Positions 8,824-18,689 of a stretch of DNA of 63,793 nucleotides are shown here, one piece after another. Location: NCBI GenBank assembly GCA_020634015.1, contig JACKCN010000009.1, forward strand, positions 1 to 63,793. Reading direction: 5' to 3'. Origin of the DNA: Candidatus Delongbacteria bacterium (GTDB lineage: Bacteria > CAIWAD01). Every line of letters begins with the position of its first letter. Position 1 is the first letter of the stretch. The translations under genes and the position numbers were made by a program. Under the pieces are notes generated by a model. That model was given only the letters and a program-made list of their open reading frames with translations, did no database searches and had not been told where the DNA came from.

Positions 8824-11800
8824 TGCCGGCCTCCGTGAAGGGTGTCCAGTTCCCGGTCCAGGTCTTCCAGCAGGGCCACGGGCAGCGCCTCGCTCCAGAT
8901 GCCGTGCTCGCGATCGTCCTGGGCGATTCCCCGCACGAAGAGGTAGTACGCACTGCCCAGGTGCTGACCGGGCGAATAGTCGGGCAGCCGATGGCGCAGC
9001 AGGCGGTGCAGGGCCACTCCGTAGAGCAGACTCTGCAGGTAGTAGGAACTGTGTGCCATCGCGCGGTCCAGCCCGGGTCGCCCATAGTCGTCCAGGGCCG
9101 GACCCAGACGGTTGGACTTCCAGTCCAGCAGGTGCCAGCGCCCTGCGGCCGTGAAGACCAGGTCGATGAAGCCTTTGAGATGCCCACTGAGGGGCCGGAA
9201 GCGCAGGTCGCGCCGCCAGCCCGCGCCTTCGGGGCCCGGCGGCCAGGAATGTGATGCAAGCAGGGCGCGCAGGCGTCCACTGTCGAGCCGCTTGACGGGC
9301 AGCAGGAATTCCAGCTCGTGCGCGCAGTCCTCGGGGGCCAGTCCGGCCAGCTGGAATGGGTCCTGCACCGTGCCCAGGGGAGCCCGGGCCGCCGCGACGA
9401 TGCGCTCGGACAGCAGCGGGGCCAGGCTCGCATCCAGGCCCTGGGATCGCAAGGCCTCGGCGCTGTATGACAGCAGACCTGCGTCGGCAGTCTCGTCCTT
9501 GCCTGTCCGCTGGAGAAGAGGCAGGCCGTGCTCGAAGGCCGCGTGCAGGGCCGTGCCCAGTGCGGCAGCCTGTCCGGGCGCCACCTGGAGCGACTCTCCG
9601 GGAGCGGGATTCCCGCTGGGGCCCGCCCCGGAGTCCTGGGGCGGGAGTGCGGCGGGCTCTTCGGTCACGCTCTGGTCGTGATCCGGATCCTCGACCACTT
9701 CCGGTGCCTCGGGCGGCGTGTCGCCCGTGTCATGGCTCAGGCTGCTGAAGCTGCCGATCCAGGTGCGCTGTTCACGTCCGTCGGGCAGGGGCAGTGCCAT
9801 CAGGGGGGGCTGATCCACGGGGCTGGCGGGAGCCTGATCCGCAAGCTGCGGAAAGTCGCTCTGGACCTGGATCACATGGCGCTGGTCCTCGGGCAGACCA
9901 TCGCGCACCATTTCCAGGGCTTGCAGCCACTGGGCGCGAGTCGCGGAGATCTGCCGTGCTTCAAGTTCGGCCACCGCGGATGGCTGGCTGTCGGATCCCA
10001 GCACGAGTGCGCCCAGACCATTGACGCGCCTGCCTCTGGACTTCTGGTCGGGGCCCAGAGCGGCAGGCGGTCCGCAGATCAGGCGCACCTGGTGCCGGGC
10101 CCGGGTCAGGGCCACGTAACACAGTCGCACCCGCTCGGCCAGGTGCTCCTCGAAGGCCGCTTCCCGGTGCAGGTCCTGCTGGGCACTGCCCAGGTCCAGG
10201 CGGCGCGCGCCCGCCTCATCATGGTACTCGACCCCGTACTCCGCAGCCTGCAGCGAGTCGGCCCAGAGGAATGGGGCGAACACCAGCGGATACTCCAGTC
10301 CCTTGCTGGCATGGATCGTGACCACCTGCACGAGCGACTCATCGCTTTCGAGCCTCAGCTGGGCCTGTTCACCGCTGCGCTCCGAGGAGCGCAGGAGCTC
10401 CTCCCAGGCGGGCAGCAGGTCCGCAGGACTCAGGCCCTGCTCGTGTTCCAGCTGCAGCAGCAGTTCCTGGAGATGGCGCAGGTTGGTCAGTGCACGGGCA
10501 CCGTCCAGTCGCGCCAGCAAGGCGCCCGGAACCCCCAGTCCATCCAGGCAGGCCCCCAGTGCGGGGGCGATTCCGGAGCGCCGCCACAACTCGGCACAGC
10601 GCTGGAACAACGCCGCCACCGGGGCCAGACGTTGCGGTTCTCGCGCACAGGCTTCCAGTGTCGTTCCATCTGTGTCACAAAGTCCGCCGGCGAGGGCGCT
10701 GAGCAGCAGGGAGGGGTCGCCGGGAGTGCGCAGCGCCAGCAGGATCGGGCGCAGCCCGCGTGCTTCGGAACTGTCGAACACGGACTCCAGGCTGATCCGC
10801 TGGGCCGGAATGCCCGCCTGATTGAGCGAGGCGTGGATCTGGCGGGCCTGGCTGTGGCTGCTGACCAGCAGGGCGATGTCGCCCCCCACGGGTGTGCGCC
10901 ACTGGCCGGGGCTGGCTTCCAGTTCCAGTTCACCCGCCAGCAGGCGGCTCACCTGACGCGTGCATTCCTCCACCACCCAGTGCGACCGGCGGGACTTCGA
11001 GGCGGCCCAGATCTCCTCGGGCTGCAGTTGCAGGCAGAGTGCGGGCGCCGGGCACCCATCGGCCCGGCGGATGCGTGCCGCGGACCGGTGACCTACGTGT
11101 GAATAGAGGATGCCTTCCGAGCGGAACAGGCCTGCGGGCCTGGAGAAGAGCCGGTTGAAGGCCGCGAGCAGGGGGGCATCGGAACGATGGCATGTCTCCA
11201 GACGTGCGCTCCTGGCCCGGGCTTCGTTCTCGCGGCGGGCTCGCAGATAGGCGTACACATCGCCTCCGCGGAAGGCGTAGATCGCCTGTTTGGGATCGCC
11301 CACCAGCACCAGCGGACTGCCCGCCGGAAAGATCTTCGAGAGGATGTCCCACTGAACCGGGTCCGTGTCCTGGAACTCGTCCACCAATGCGGCCCGGTAG
11401 CGCTCGCGCAGGGTGGCGGCCAGGGTATCACCACCGGGGCCAAGGAGGGCTTCGCGCAGAATGGTCAACAGATCCTGGAAGGATTGGCGGCCCAGCCCGG
11501 AGCGCATCTCCCGCAGAGTGGCCGGCAGAGTTCCAAGCCAATGCGCGACCAGACCTGCCATCCATTGTTGGCAAATCGAGTCCAGAGCCTCCTGGTGATC
11601 CATGTAATCCCAGAGCGCAAGCAGCAGAGTGTCGGGCTGGAAGTTCCCATTGCCCCAGCGTTTGTGGACTTCGTCTCTGGTGTAGTACATGGCCAAAGCC
11701 TTCAGGGAGGCGCTGTCCGGGGGCACTGACATGTCCAGCAATCGGTTCAGCTTGGTCTGCCAGATCGGCAAGTGGTTGGATCTGGTCAGATTCCTGATGC

Positions 11801-12533
11801 GCGCTGGATGGTCCTCCAGCCAGCGGTGCCAGGCCTTGCGCGCCGTTGGATCACTCACTTCCGGACGCTCGCGCACCAGGCGCCAGGCGGTTTCGAGTGA
11901 CACAGCCCGGCGATTGAGTGCCTCGGTGTCCGGCAGAGACGGAGGCAGGTCCAGCACCAGATCCGGCTGCTCGAGCCACTTGTTCAACCTGCTGGACACG
12001 GTGGTGGGAGTGCCCAGGTCCAGGCGGGTCGGCAGAAGGGGGTGCAGGGATTCGAGAGTGCGGCGCAGCACGTCGCCGAAGAGCTGGGCGCGCAAGGCCG
12101 GGGGATCCTCGCCGCGATCGCGCACGGGAGGCTGCCCCAGCCTGAAGGCCCAGTCGTTGAGCACACGACCGCAGAAGCCATGGATGGTGTACACGGCCGC
12201 ACCGTCAAAGTCCTCGAGCGCGGCGGCCAGCCGCTGGCGAGCCCTGTCGGCATCATGTCCATCAAGCAAGGAGGCCAGGTCCGGGTCGGCCGGGACGCTG
12301 CCGTCAAGCATGCCCAGGGCCTGGGCCAGACGCTGGCGCAGGCGTGAGCGCAGCTCGGCCGTGGCGGCTTCGGTGAAGGTGACCACCAGGATCTGGCGTG
12401 GCAGCAGCTCGTGCTCCAGCACCAGCCGCAGGTAGAGCATGGCCAGAGTCCAGGTCTTGCCCGTGCCCGCGCTGGCTTCGATCATCAGGGTGCCATCCAG
12501 GGGCAGCAGGTGTGCCGGACGAGGGGCGCTCAT
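8820..12533 (-). CDS. recB: RecBCD exonuclease V, beta subunit RecB (helicase-nuclease)
   Basis: The 3'-to-5' helicase and sole nuclease of RecBCD, which processes double-strand breaks for RecA loading. The 1,237-residue product has the Walker A motif SAGTGKT at about 21-27, the UvrD-like motif II VDEFQDTDPVQW, GDPKQAIYAFRGGD (motif III), HASKGLEYPLVF (motif V) and YVALTRAR (motif VI). The C-terminal nuclease domain keeps the D-x(n)-DWK catalytic signature (GFIDLVF, then LLDWKSN), so nuclease activity is expected. E. coli RecB is 1,180 residues. The start at 12533 overlaps the recC stop by 4 bp and begins just before the helicase domain; the longer upstream open frame lies inside recC. Confidence 0.95.
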   Translation of the reverse strand: MSAPRPAHLLPLDGTLMIEASAGTGKTWTLAMLYLRLVLEHELLPRQILVVTFTEAATAELRSRLRQRLAQALGMLDGSVPADPDLASLLDGHDADRARQRLAAALEDFDGAAVYTIHGFCGRVLNDWAFRLGQPPVRDRGEDPPALRAQLFGDVLRRTLESLHPLLPTRLDLGTPTTVSSRLNKWLEQPDLVLDLPPSLPDTEALNRRAVSLETAWRLVRERPEVSDPTARKAWHRWLEDHPARIRNLTRSNHLPIWQTKLNRLLDMSVPPDSASLKALAMYYTRDEVHKRWGNGNFQPDTLLLALWDYMDHQEALDSICQQWMAGLVAHWLGTLPATLREMRSGLGRQSFQDLLTILREALLGPGGDTLAATLRERYRAALVDEFQDTDPVQWDILSKIFPAGSPLVLVGDPKQAIYAFRGGDVYAYLRARRENEARARSARLETCHRSDAPLLAAFNRLFSRPAGLFRSEGILYSHVGHRSAARIRRADGCPAPALCLQLQPEEIWAASKSRRSHWVVEECTRQVSRLLAGELELEASPGQWRTPVGGDIALLVSSHSQARQIHASLNQAGIPAQRISLESVFDSSEARGLRPILLALRTPGDPSLLLSALAGGLCDTDGTTLEACAREPQRLAPVAALFQRCAELWRRSGIAPALGACLDGLGVPGALLARLDGARALTNLRHLQELLLQLEHEQGLSPADLLPAWEELLRSSERSGEQAQLRLESDESLVQVVTIHASKGLEYPLVFAPFLWADSLQAAEYGVEYHDEAGARRLDLGSAQQDLHREAAFEEHLAERVRLCYVALTRARHQVRLICGPPAALGPDQKSRGRRVNGLGALVLGSDSQPSAVAELEARQISATRAQWLQALEMVRDGLPEDQRHVIQVQSDFPQLADQAPASPVDQPPLMALPLPDGREQRTWIGSFSSLSHDTGDTPPEAPEVVEDPDHDQSVTEEPAALPPQDSGAGPSGNPAPGESLQVAPGQAAALGTALHAAFEHGLPLLQRTGKDETADAGLLSYSAEALRSQGLDASLAPLLSERIVAAARAPLGTVQDPFQLAGLAPEDCAHELEFLLPVKRLDSGRLRALLASHSWPPGPEGAGWRRDLRFRPLSGHLKGFIDLVFTAAGRWHLLDWKSNRLGPALDDYGRPGLDRAMAHSSYYLQSLLYGVALHRLLRHRLPDYSPGQHLGSAYYLFVRGIAQDDREHGIWSEALPVALLEDLDRELDTLHGGRQ

Positions 12534-15500
12534 GCCAGGTCTCCCTTCGACAGTGCGTGATCCAGCAGGGGAGTCAGGCAGAGTTCGGCCAGCTCGGCGA
12601 AACGGGTTTCCAGCTCGGGAGTGGCCAGAAATCCGCCGGTTCCCCAGGCGCAGAGGTTCCAGGGATCTTCCCCTTCGCCGGCCTGCATGTACCCACCCTG
12701 CCAGGCGTCGAGGACCTTCTCGCGCGGATCGGCATCGCCGGCCTTCGCAAGAGCCTGGACCCAGGCCATGGCACACGCGGGTGCGAAGGGGGCCGGGCCG
12801 TTCCGGGGACCGAGCCAGGGCGCCAGCCAGGGCTCAAGCAGCGCGCTCGCGTCGTCGCGGGTCTGGAAGATGCGCTGGGTTTCCTTGAACAGCACCAGGC
12901 TCCAGCCGGTTTTCGTGGACACCAGATCCTCCGGGTCGCAGGCGTTCCAGACCAGATGCTCGAGCCAGTCCTGGACCAGGCGCCTGGCGGAAAGTCTGGA
13001 TGCATGCAGCACCAGCCGGCCCCCGCCAACCAGCGCGCACTCGATCGTGCCACGCAGACGCAGTCCGTGCACGATGCCGTCCAGCGGGCGGGGCTGGGTC
13101 AGGAGGGAGCACCCGGGAAGAAGGTCCGCGATGGTCTCCTTCCAGCCCGATGCCGTGTGTTCCAGTTCGGCAAACAGTTTGTGTCCCAGTCTGCCGCCCG
13201 GCAACAGGCCGCGGGCGTGCAGACTCGCTCTCAGGGCTGCCGGGTCCTGTCCGCTCAGCAGAGCGGGCCAGGCCTGCTGGCGCAGGGACCAGCCCTCCAG
13301 TGATTCAATGGCGAAACTTTCCCGTTGAGGCAGATCCTCGTCGGCGGGCTGAAGTTTCAGGCGGTAGCGGGACTGCAGCCAGCTCCGTGCGGGGTGGCCC
13401 CAGTAACGCACCAGAGTGGACAGGGCCAGTTCGGGACGAGCGTCCTGCCCGCTGCCGCCCGGAGACTCGGGCAGTTCCGGAATGGTCGGCCCACCATATG
13501 TATACAGTCCGGTGTCGCCGGTCAGCTGACCCGCTGCTCGGCGGGCCAGCGCAGTGGCCAGATCGTCGCGGTAGCTCCGGCGCGGAGCATTTTCGTGGAA
13601 CAGGGCCGCGTGAAAGGGTTGAAGCGGGTGCTGGATCACGGGCAGGCTGCGCCCGTCCCCGGCCTGCTGGCAATCCAGCCAGTCCAGCAGGGAGCGCACC
13701 GGGCCGCAGGCCGCGCGCTCCGTATTGTGCCGGGCATCGCGCCCGCACCAGGAGAGGTACAGCACCTCACGCGCGCCCAGCAGCGCCTGGCGGAAGAGCA
13801 GCCGGTCCTCGCGGCGGGGATCCCGGTCGCCATGCCGCTTTCCTCCCTGCGTCAGATCCAGTTCGCTGGCCGCCGAGATCCGGGGAAACTCGCCATCGTT
13901 CAGGCCCAGCAGGCAGATCACGCGGGCGGGCACGCCAGCCAGGGCGGTCATCTCGCCGAAGGTGATCCGCCCGTCGAGGAACTGGCCGGCAAAGGCCCGC
14001 GGCTCCAGCCGGGGAGCCAGCATGCCTCTGAAGGCGGCGTGATCCAGCGGCCGTGTCTCGGCTCCGGCGCGGGCTTCCTCTTCCAGCACGCCCAGAGAGG
14101 CGAGCAGACGCTGCCCCTCGAGCGCGCGTTCCCCGTCCAGAGTGGCCATCAGCTCGCCGAGCCAACGGGCAACCAGCGCCAGCCAGTCGGCCAGGCTCCG
14201 TGGATGTGCCAGGTCTTCCTGCCAGCTGGCCACTTGCCGCAACAGCCCGGCAAGCGCTCCGATCCGGCGCCGGGCGTCGCTTCCGCTGGCGGGCACGGGC
14301 TCGGGAGTCCCGTCGGGCAGCCATGACGCAGTCTGCGGCTCCCGTGTGTCCGGAGGCGCGGCCAGCCCGATGAGCAGGCGCTCCAGGCCGACCTCCCAGG
14401 ACTGGCCATCTTCCGACGGAAGCTCCAGAGCGGACTGTTGTTGCCCATCCAGCCCCCAGCGGATTCCCGCGGCAGCCACCAGATCGCGCAGAGCGCCATG
14501 GTCGTCGGCGGTCAATCCCAGACAGGCGGCCAGCAGGGGTTGACGCGCGAGGGTGAGCACGTCTTCGGCACCCAGACGCGCACCGGCCAGGGCCAGCAGA
14601 CTGTCCAGCAGCTGCTGCCAGGCTTCGGCGGGCGAATTGCGGCGGCTGAGCGTATAGGGCAGTGCCGGGCGCTCGCTGCCCCGGGGAATGCGTCCGAACA
14701 CCGCCTCGATTGCCGGGGCCCAGCTGGGCAGATCGGCGCAGAGCACGAGGATCTGGTCGGGATGCAGGTCCTCCAACGTGTCGAAGAGCCGCAGCAGCTC
14801 GTCCTGAAGCACTTCCAGTTCGCGCCAGAGGCTGTGGCAGGAGTGGAGTGCGAGACTGTGATCCGGCGTGTCGCCTGCCCCGTCCACGGCGGGCAGGACC
14901 ATGCCCTGCAGGCGGGCCTGCAGTTGCCCCAGCCGCCCGGGCGCGCAGCTGAAGCCGGTCGGATCGGGCCAATGGCGTTCGGCGGGCCAGGCCCCGCACT
15001 CCCGCAGTTGCTGGTCCAGCTCCTGCTCCAGGGCATCGCCGTCCAGCCCCGGCAGCAGGGGCCAGGGGGCCGGCAGCAGCGATTGGCGCGCCCGCAGCAG
15101 ATAGAGGTGGACGGGAATGTGACGGGCCAGGGCCTTGAACAGCTGGAATTGTGAATCCGGCAAGGAGGCCGGCAGAAAGAGATGCAGTCTCTCGGGCAGC
15201 CCGGGCGGCGTGATGCCTTCGGCAGTCAGCGCACGCTGAAGGTCCTCAAGCAGGCGCGGACGCAGGGCCGCCGCGGGCAGGGCGCGTGTGACACGGTGCC
15301 AGAGCCGGGCCTGCCAGGGGGCATCGGCTTCCGGTGCCGCATCCGCCCAGGCCAGCAGCCAGTCGGGGCGATGGACCTGCAGTTGGTCCAGGCTGTCGGC
15401 CAGCAGGCGGGCCAGCTCCAGCTGGCGCTGGGTGACGTGATCACTCTGGAGAAAGGGGGCCAGTTGGGGGAGAGCCTCGTCGCGGGCGAAGGCTGGCAAT

Positions 15501-15787
15501 TCGTTCAGGATGTGGCTGAGCAGCAGCTCGGAACTGACGGGGTGCTGCGCGTGAAAGTCCGGAAGCAGTTGCGCGGCCAGTTCCCAGAGCCAGGTCGAGG
15601 CGAAGGGCAGATGCAGCCCGGCGCTCAGCCCCCGCCGACTGGCCAGTTCCTGGCTGAGCCAGCGCCCCAGCCCCTTCGAGGGCACGATGACCGTGCGCCG
15701 GGCCAGCACCGACCGGTGGCGGTCCAGGTTGTCGGCCAGCGCCTCGAGCAGCTGCTCGCTGCTCCAGCCAATGATGGGGTCAAACAC
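12530..15787 (-). CDS. recC: RecBCD exonuclease V, gamma subunit RecC
   Basis: Structural subunit that channels the 3' strand and, in E. coli, recognises Chi. The product has an inactivated superfamily 1 helicase fold (no usable Walker A; VIVPSKGLGRWLSQELA near the N-terminus is the typical RecC N-terminal block) and a C-terminal inactive nuclease-like domain. I prefer a GTG start at 15787, giving 1,085 residues, because a GAGG Shine-Dalgarno sits 7 bases upstream and family similarity starts a few residues later. An ATG at 15916 would add 43 residues of low-quality sequence. First gene of the minus-strand recC-recB-recD operon. The Chi sequence recognised cannot be inferred from this window. 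Confidence 0.92.
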   Translation of the reverse strand: MFDPIIGWSSEQLLEALADNLDRHRSVLARRTVIVPSKGLGRWLSQELASRRGLSAGLHLPFASTWLWELAAQLLPDFHAQHPVSSELLLSHILNELPAFARDEALPQLAPFLQSDHVTQRQLELARLLADSLDQLQVHRPDWLLAWADAAPEADAPWQARLWHRVTRALPAAALRPRLLEDLQRALTAEGITPPGLPERLHLFLPASLPDSQFQLFKALARHIPVHLYLLRARQSLLPAPWPLLPGLDGDALEQELDQQLRECGAWPAERHWPDPTGFSCAPGRLGQLQARLQGMVLPAVDGAGDTPDHSLALHSCHSLWRELEVLQDELLRLFDTLEDLHPDQILVLCADLPSWAPAIEAVFGRIPRGSERPALPYTLSRRNSPAEAWQQLLDSLLALAGARLGAEDVLTLARQPLLAACLGLTADDHGALRDLVAAAGIRWGLDGQQQSALELPSEDGQSWEVGLERLLIGLAAPPDTREPQTASWLPDGTPEPVPASGSDARRRIGALAGLLRQVASWQEDLAHPRSLADWLALVARWLGELMATLDGERALEGQRLLASLGVLEEEARAGAETRPLDHAAFRGMLAPRLEPRAFAGQFLDGRITFGEMTALAGVPARVICLLGLNDGEFPRISAASELDLTQGGKRHGDRDPRREDRLLFRQALLGAREVLYLSWCGRDARHNTERAACGPVRSLLDWLDCQQAGDGRSLPVIQHPLQPFHAALFHENAPRRSYRDDLATALARRAAGQLTGDTGLYTYGGPTIPELPESPGGSGQDARPELALSTLVRYWGHPARSWLQSRYRLKLQPADEDLPQRESFAIESLEGWSLRQQAWPALLSGQDPAALRASLHARGLLPGGRLGHKLFAELEHTASGWKETIADLLPGCSLLTQPRPLDGIVHGLRLRGTIECALVGGGRLVLHASRLSARRLVQDWLEHLVWNACDPEDLVSTKTGWSLVLFKETQRIFQTRDDASALLEPWLAPWLGPRNGPAPFAPACAMAWVQALAKAGDADPREKVLDAWQGGYMQAGEGEDPWNLCAWGTGGFLATPELETRFAELAELCLTPLLDHALSKGDLA

Positions 15788-16131
15788 AGGCACCTCGCGG
15801 GGATCTCGGGACGATGGGGCGCAAGTTCCGGCAGGGGTGGGACACTGGCGCGTTTCAATCTGGCGAACGGGGAGGGTTTGCGCAGGCGGGGAATGCCGCT
15901 TGACTGTTTCGTGCATTCACGCGTCAAGCGCTGGACGGCTCCACGCTCGAAAGGGCGAAAATCTCTGCTTGATGCAGAACGCCGCGATTGCCAGTTTGAG
16001 CGCGCTTGTCCGTGACCCTCTCCCGTCACCCACTCGTCGATGCGAGCTTCCCGATCCATCCGGCCCGGCGTCCCGCCACCGAGCCTTTGTGTCTCAGTGC
16101 ACCTGCCACTGACTCAACGAAAGGCAATCCG
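15788..16131. other. Divergent intergenic region with an inverted repeat
   Basis: This gap separates recC (minus) from a secreted-protein gene (plus), so promoters for both must lie here. The clearest structure is an inverted repeat, CGCTTGAC at 15897-15904 and GTCAAGCG at 15923-15930, spaced by 18 bases; it could be an operator or a hairpin. Each arm contains a TTGAC that could serve as a -35 element, but I see no convincing -10 partner. No small gene is supported. Confidence 0.35.
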
Positions 16132-18675
16132 ATGAAAGCGCTCACTCGATGGCCGTTCCTGCACTCCAGATCGATGCGACCTGTGCCTCAGGTCCGCCCG
16201 GTCAGTATCGTCCTGCTTCTGCTGTGGCTGTGTGCCGTGCCCGCATCTCAAGCCGAACCGTACTCCAGACTGGCCGGCTTCCAGTCCCGCAGCGAGATAC
16301 GTTTCTTCAACAACACAATGCTGCGGGGCAGCTACCATTTCAATCAGCAGAGTGTCATCGGTAACCACTCGATCTACCGCGACCCCGCAACCTGCCACGG
16401 ACCTGTGGACGATTCGACCTTCTTTCTGGAAGGGGTCCACGCGTTCCACGATTCGCTGGCCTGGCCACCCCTCTCGCAGATCGAGCAGCTCAAGCAGATG
16501 ATTCCGGAAGCAGGCATTCTGGAAGGCCAGGACTCCGAGGGCCGCTCGATCACGACCGAGCTGCAGTTCGTACCCGATGGCTTTTGGCTGACCCGCCGCT
16601 GGGTCGGGGAAGACGCCCCGCCCGGAGGACAGGTACTCGATTCCCTCGTGTTCCATCCCTATCCCGAATTTCCCGTGCTCTGGGTCAACGGTGTCGCCCG
16701 AATGAAGGGCATCGTCGGCCAATCCCTGACCCTGTTGGTGAGTGACAGTCTGTTCATCATGGGTGATCTGATCGTTGCGGGGACGGACACGACATCCTGC
16801 CACGAAGAGGCCTTCGGACGGGTGCCGGTCCCTTCGACGATTCAACTGGGACTGATCGGAGAAAGGGATGTGATCATCGCCGCGACGCTGGAAAATGGGG
16901 CCTTCAATGGGCAGAGTGCCCCGTGGAACAATCCCTGCTATCTGGACAACCACCCAGTTGTGGAGCGTTGCAATCAGTGGCGCCGCGATGTGATTCTCAC
17001 GGCCAGCGTCATGGCTCTGGGCAAGGCTTTCATGGCCGAGTACTGGCGTACGGCGGTGACCGTTGGAGACGATCCACCCGCTCCACCTCTGGAATGCCCT
17101 TCTGAGGACCCGCCTGCGGACTATGGGTATCCCGGGTGCATCATTGGCTCCACGGGTGCCGACCGTTGGGGCAAACTGTGGTTCTGTGGCTCACTGGCTC
17201 TTGACTGTCACGGCGTTTTCGGTCACTCATCTTCAGATCCGCCCGCTTTCATCATCGGGTTCACCGAGAGCACTCTCCGCTATGATGAAAATCTGTACGA
17301 TCGGACCCCACCCTTCTGGCCCGAGCTGGAATGGATCGATGCGGACCCACCCACGATCACACTGTCGCCGGAAATGGAAGGCCTTTGCGGTGCTGTCATC
17401 GACGCCGATCTGCTCCAGCAGTTGCTGGAATCGGGCGACCTGAGTGTTGTCGTACAAGCCAATTCTCAAGCGGAAGGTGGGCGGGAAGAGTTCACACTTT
17501 CCACCTGGCTTGATGGGGTGAGAATCGCCCAGAGTGAGGATACCTTGCTGGCCGGACAGACACGGGTTCTTCATCCCGTGTGCGAGTGGCCTGCGGAAGA
17601 AATCCACGAGCTGCATTTCACGGTAGCCTGGGATTCGCAAATCTGGAATGTCGGTGGAGAGCTGTGCCACTGGACCCTGGATCTGGGAGATCCCGATCCT
17701 CTGGTGATCGAACCGTCTCCCGCCCTTCAGGCGCTCTGTGGTCAGCAGGTTGAGTGGTTCCAGTTCCATCCGCTGTTGAGCAGTGGCCAGATCTACTTGC
17801 ACGCACAAGCTTCGGTCAATGCACTGGGCGGTTTCGAAGTCCTGCATTTCGAATGCTGGCGCAATGATCTGCTGAGTGACAGCCTGACCGTCGTGCTGGA
17901 CGCGGGCGAGAGTGTGGACTACCGGCCGCAGATCCACCAGGACCGCGAGGACGAATTGCGCAGCCTGTACCTGAGTGCCCGCTGGGATTACCAATACTGG
18001 AACCAGAATGGAGAACTGTGTACTCTGGAGTTCGCGGATCCCGACCCACCCGTGCTGAGCTGGAGCGAAGCTGCCACGGAAGCCTGTGCGACGCCGGTGG
18101 CCTGGAGTGAGTTCCGCAGCCTGCTGGACGCCGGCCTGATCTGGCTGGATTTCCAGGCCAGTCCACAGGCGCTGGGGGGTTCCGAATGGGTGCGCGTGGA
18201 AACCTGGCTGAATGATCAGCCGGTGGACACCGTGTCCGGCATTCTGGCCGCTGGTGAAAGTGCCCGCTTCAGCCCCAATGTGTCGGCACTGCCCGACGAC
18301 CTGCAGTCGATGTCCCTGCATGTCCGCTGGGACAACGAGAGCTGGAACACGGACGACAGCCAGTGCCGCTGGACCTTTGATGCAGTGTCACTGCCCGAGA
18401 GTACTCCAGTGCCTGCCACATTCACCGTGTCGATCGTCCCCAATCCGGCCAATCCGACATTCACGGTCGTCTATGAATTGCCGGTTGCGGGGGAGACTCT
18501 GCTGGAGCTCTACAATCTGCAGGGCCAGAAAGTGCGCACGCTCGCCCAGGGATTCCGGGCGACGGGCAGCCATCGTGAGACGGTGGACCCGGGACCGGGT
18601 GCCAGCGGGCTGTACCTGATCCGCATCGAGACACCCTCGGGGCAGGCCGTGCGGAAAGTGCTGGTGTTGAAGTGA
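16132..18675 (+). CDS. Large exported protein with three internal repeats and FlgD-like C-terminal domain
   Basis: An 847-residue exported protein. The signal peptide contains SIVLLLLWLCAVPASQA near residues 24-40. The N-terminal 370 residues describe a beta-rich region resembling cell-surface or pilin-associated proteins (FFNNTMLRGSYHFNQ); I cannot assign a family. Residues about 415-755 hold three tandem repeats of about 110 residues, each containing a Leu-rich opening, a W/G-rich core and an LHFTVAWDSQIWN-type closing block followed by GELC or similar. The last about 85 residues start VPNPANPTFTVVYELP, have the LYNLQGQKVRTL turn and end VRKVLVLK, a classical FlgD-like or Por-type sorting domain. 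The AAAGG site at 16119-16123 supports the ATG at 16132. Probably a monocistronic surface or secreted protein. Confidence 0.7.
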   Translation: MKALTRWPFLHSRSMRPVPQVRPVSIVLLLLWLCAVPASQAEPYSRLAGFQSRSEIRFFNNTMLRGSYHFNQQSVIGNHSIYRDPATCHGPVDDSTFFLEGVHAFHDSLAWPPLSQIEQLKQMIPEAGILEGQDSEGRSITTELQFVPDGFWLTRRWVGEDAPPGGQVLDSLVFHPYPEFPVLWVNGVARMKGIVGQSLTLLVSDSLFIMGDLIVAGTDTTSCHEEAFGRVPVPSTIQLGLIGERDVIIAATLENGAFNGQSAPWNNPCYLDNHPVVERCNQWRRDVILTASVMALGKAFMAEYWRTAVTVGDDPPAPPLECPSEDPPADYGYPGCIIGSTGADRWGKLWFCGSLALDCHGVFGHSSSDPPAFIIGFTESTLRYDENLYDRTPPFWPELEWIDADPPTITLSPEMEGLCGAVIDADLLQQLLESGDLSVVVQANSQAEGGREEFTLSTWLDGVRIAQSEDTLLAGQTRVLHPVCEWPAEEIHELHFTVAWDSQIWNVGGELCHWTLDLGDPDPLVIEPSPALQALCGQQVEWFQFHPLLSSGQIYLHAQASVNALGGFEVLHFECWRNDLLSDSLTVVLDAGESVDYRPQIHQDREDELRSLYLSARWDYQYWNQNGELCTLEFADPDPPVLSWSEAATEACATPVAWSEFRSLLDAGLIWLDFQASPQALGGSEWVRVETWLNDQPVDTVSGILAAGESARFSPNVSALPDDLQSMSLHVRWDNESWNTDDSQCRWTFDAVSLPESTPVPATFTVSIVPNPANPTFTVVYELPVAGETLLELYNLQGQKVRTLAQGFRATGSHRETVDPGPGASGLYLIRIETPSGQAVRKVLVLK

Positions 18676-18689
18676 TTCCGTGACGAGTC

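Noticed and set aside
9528..11102. A 524-codon open frame on the plus strand within recB
   Set aside because: Lies entirely antisense to helicase motifs of recB and has no ribosome-binding site or domain.
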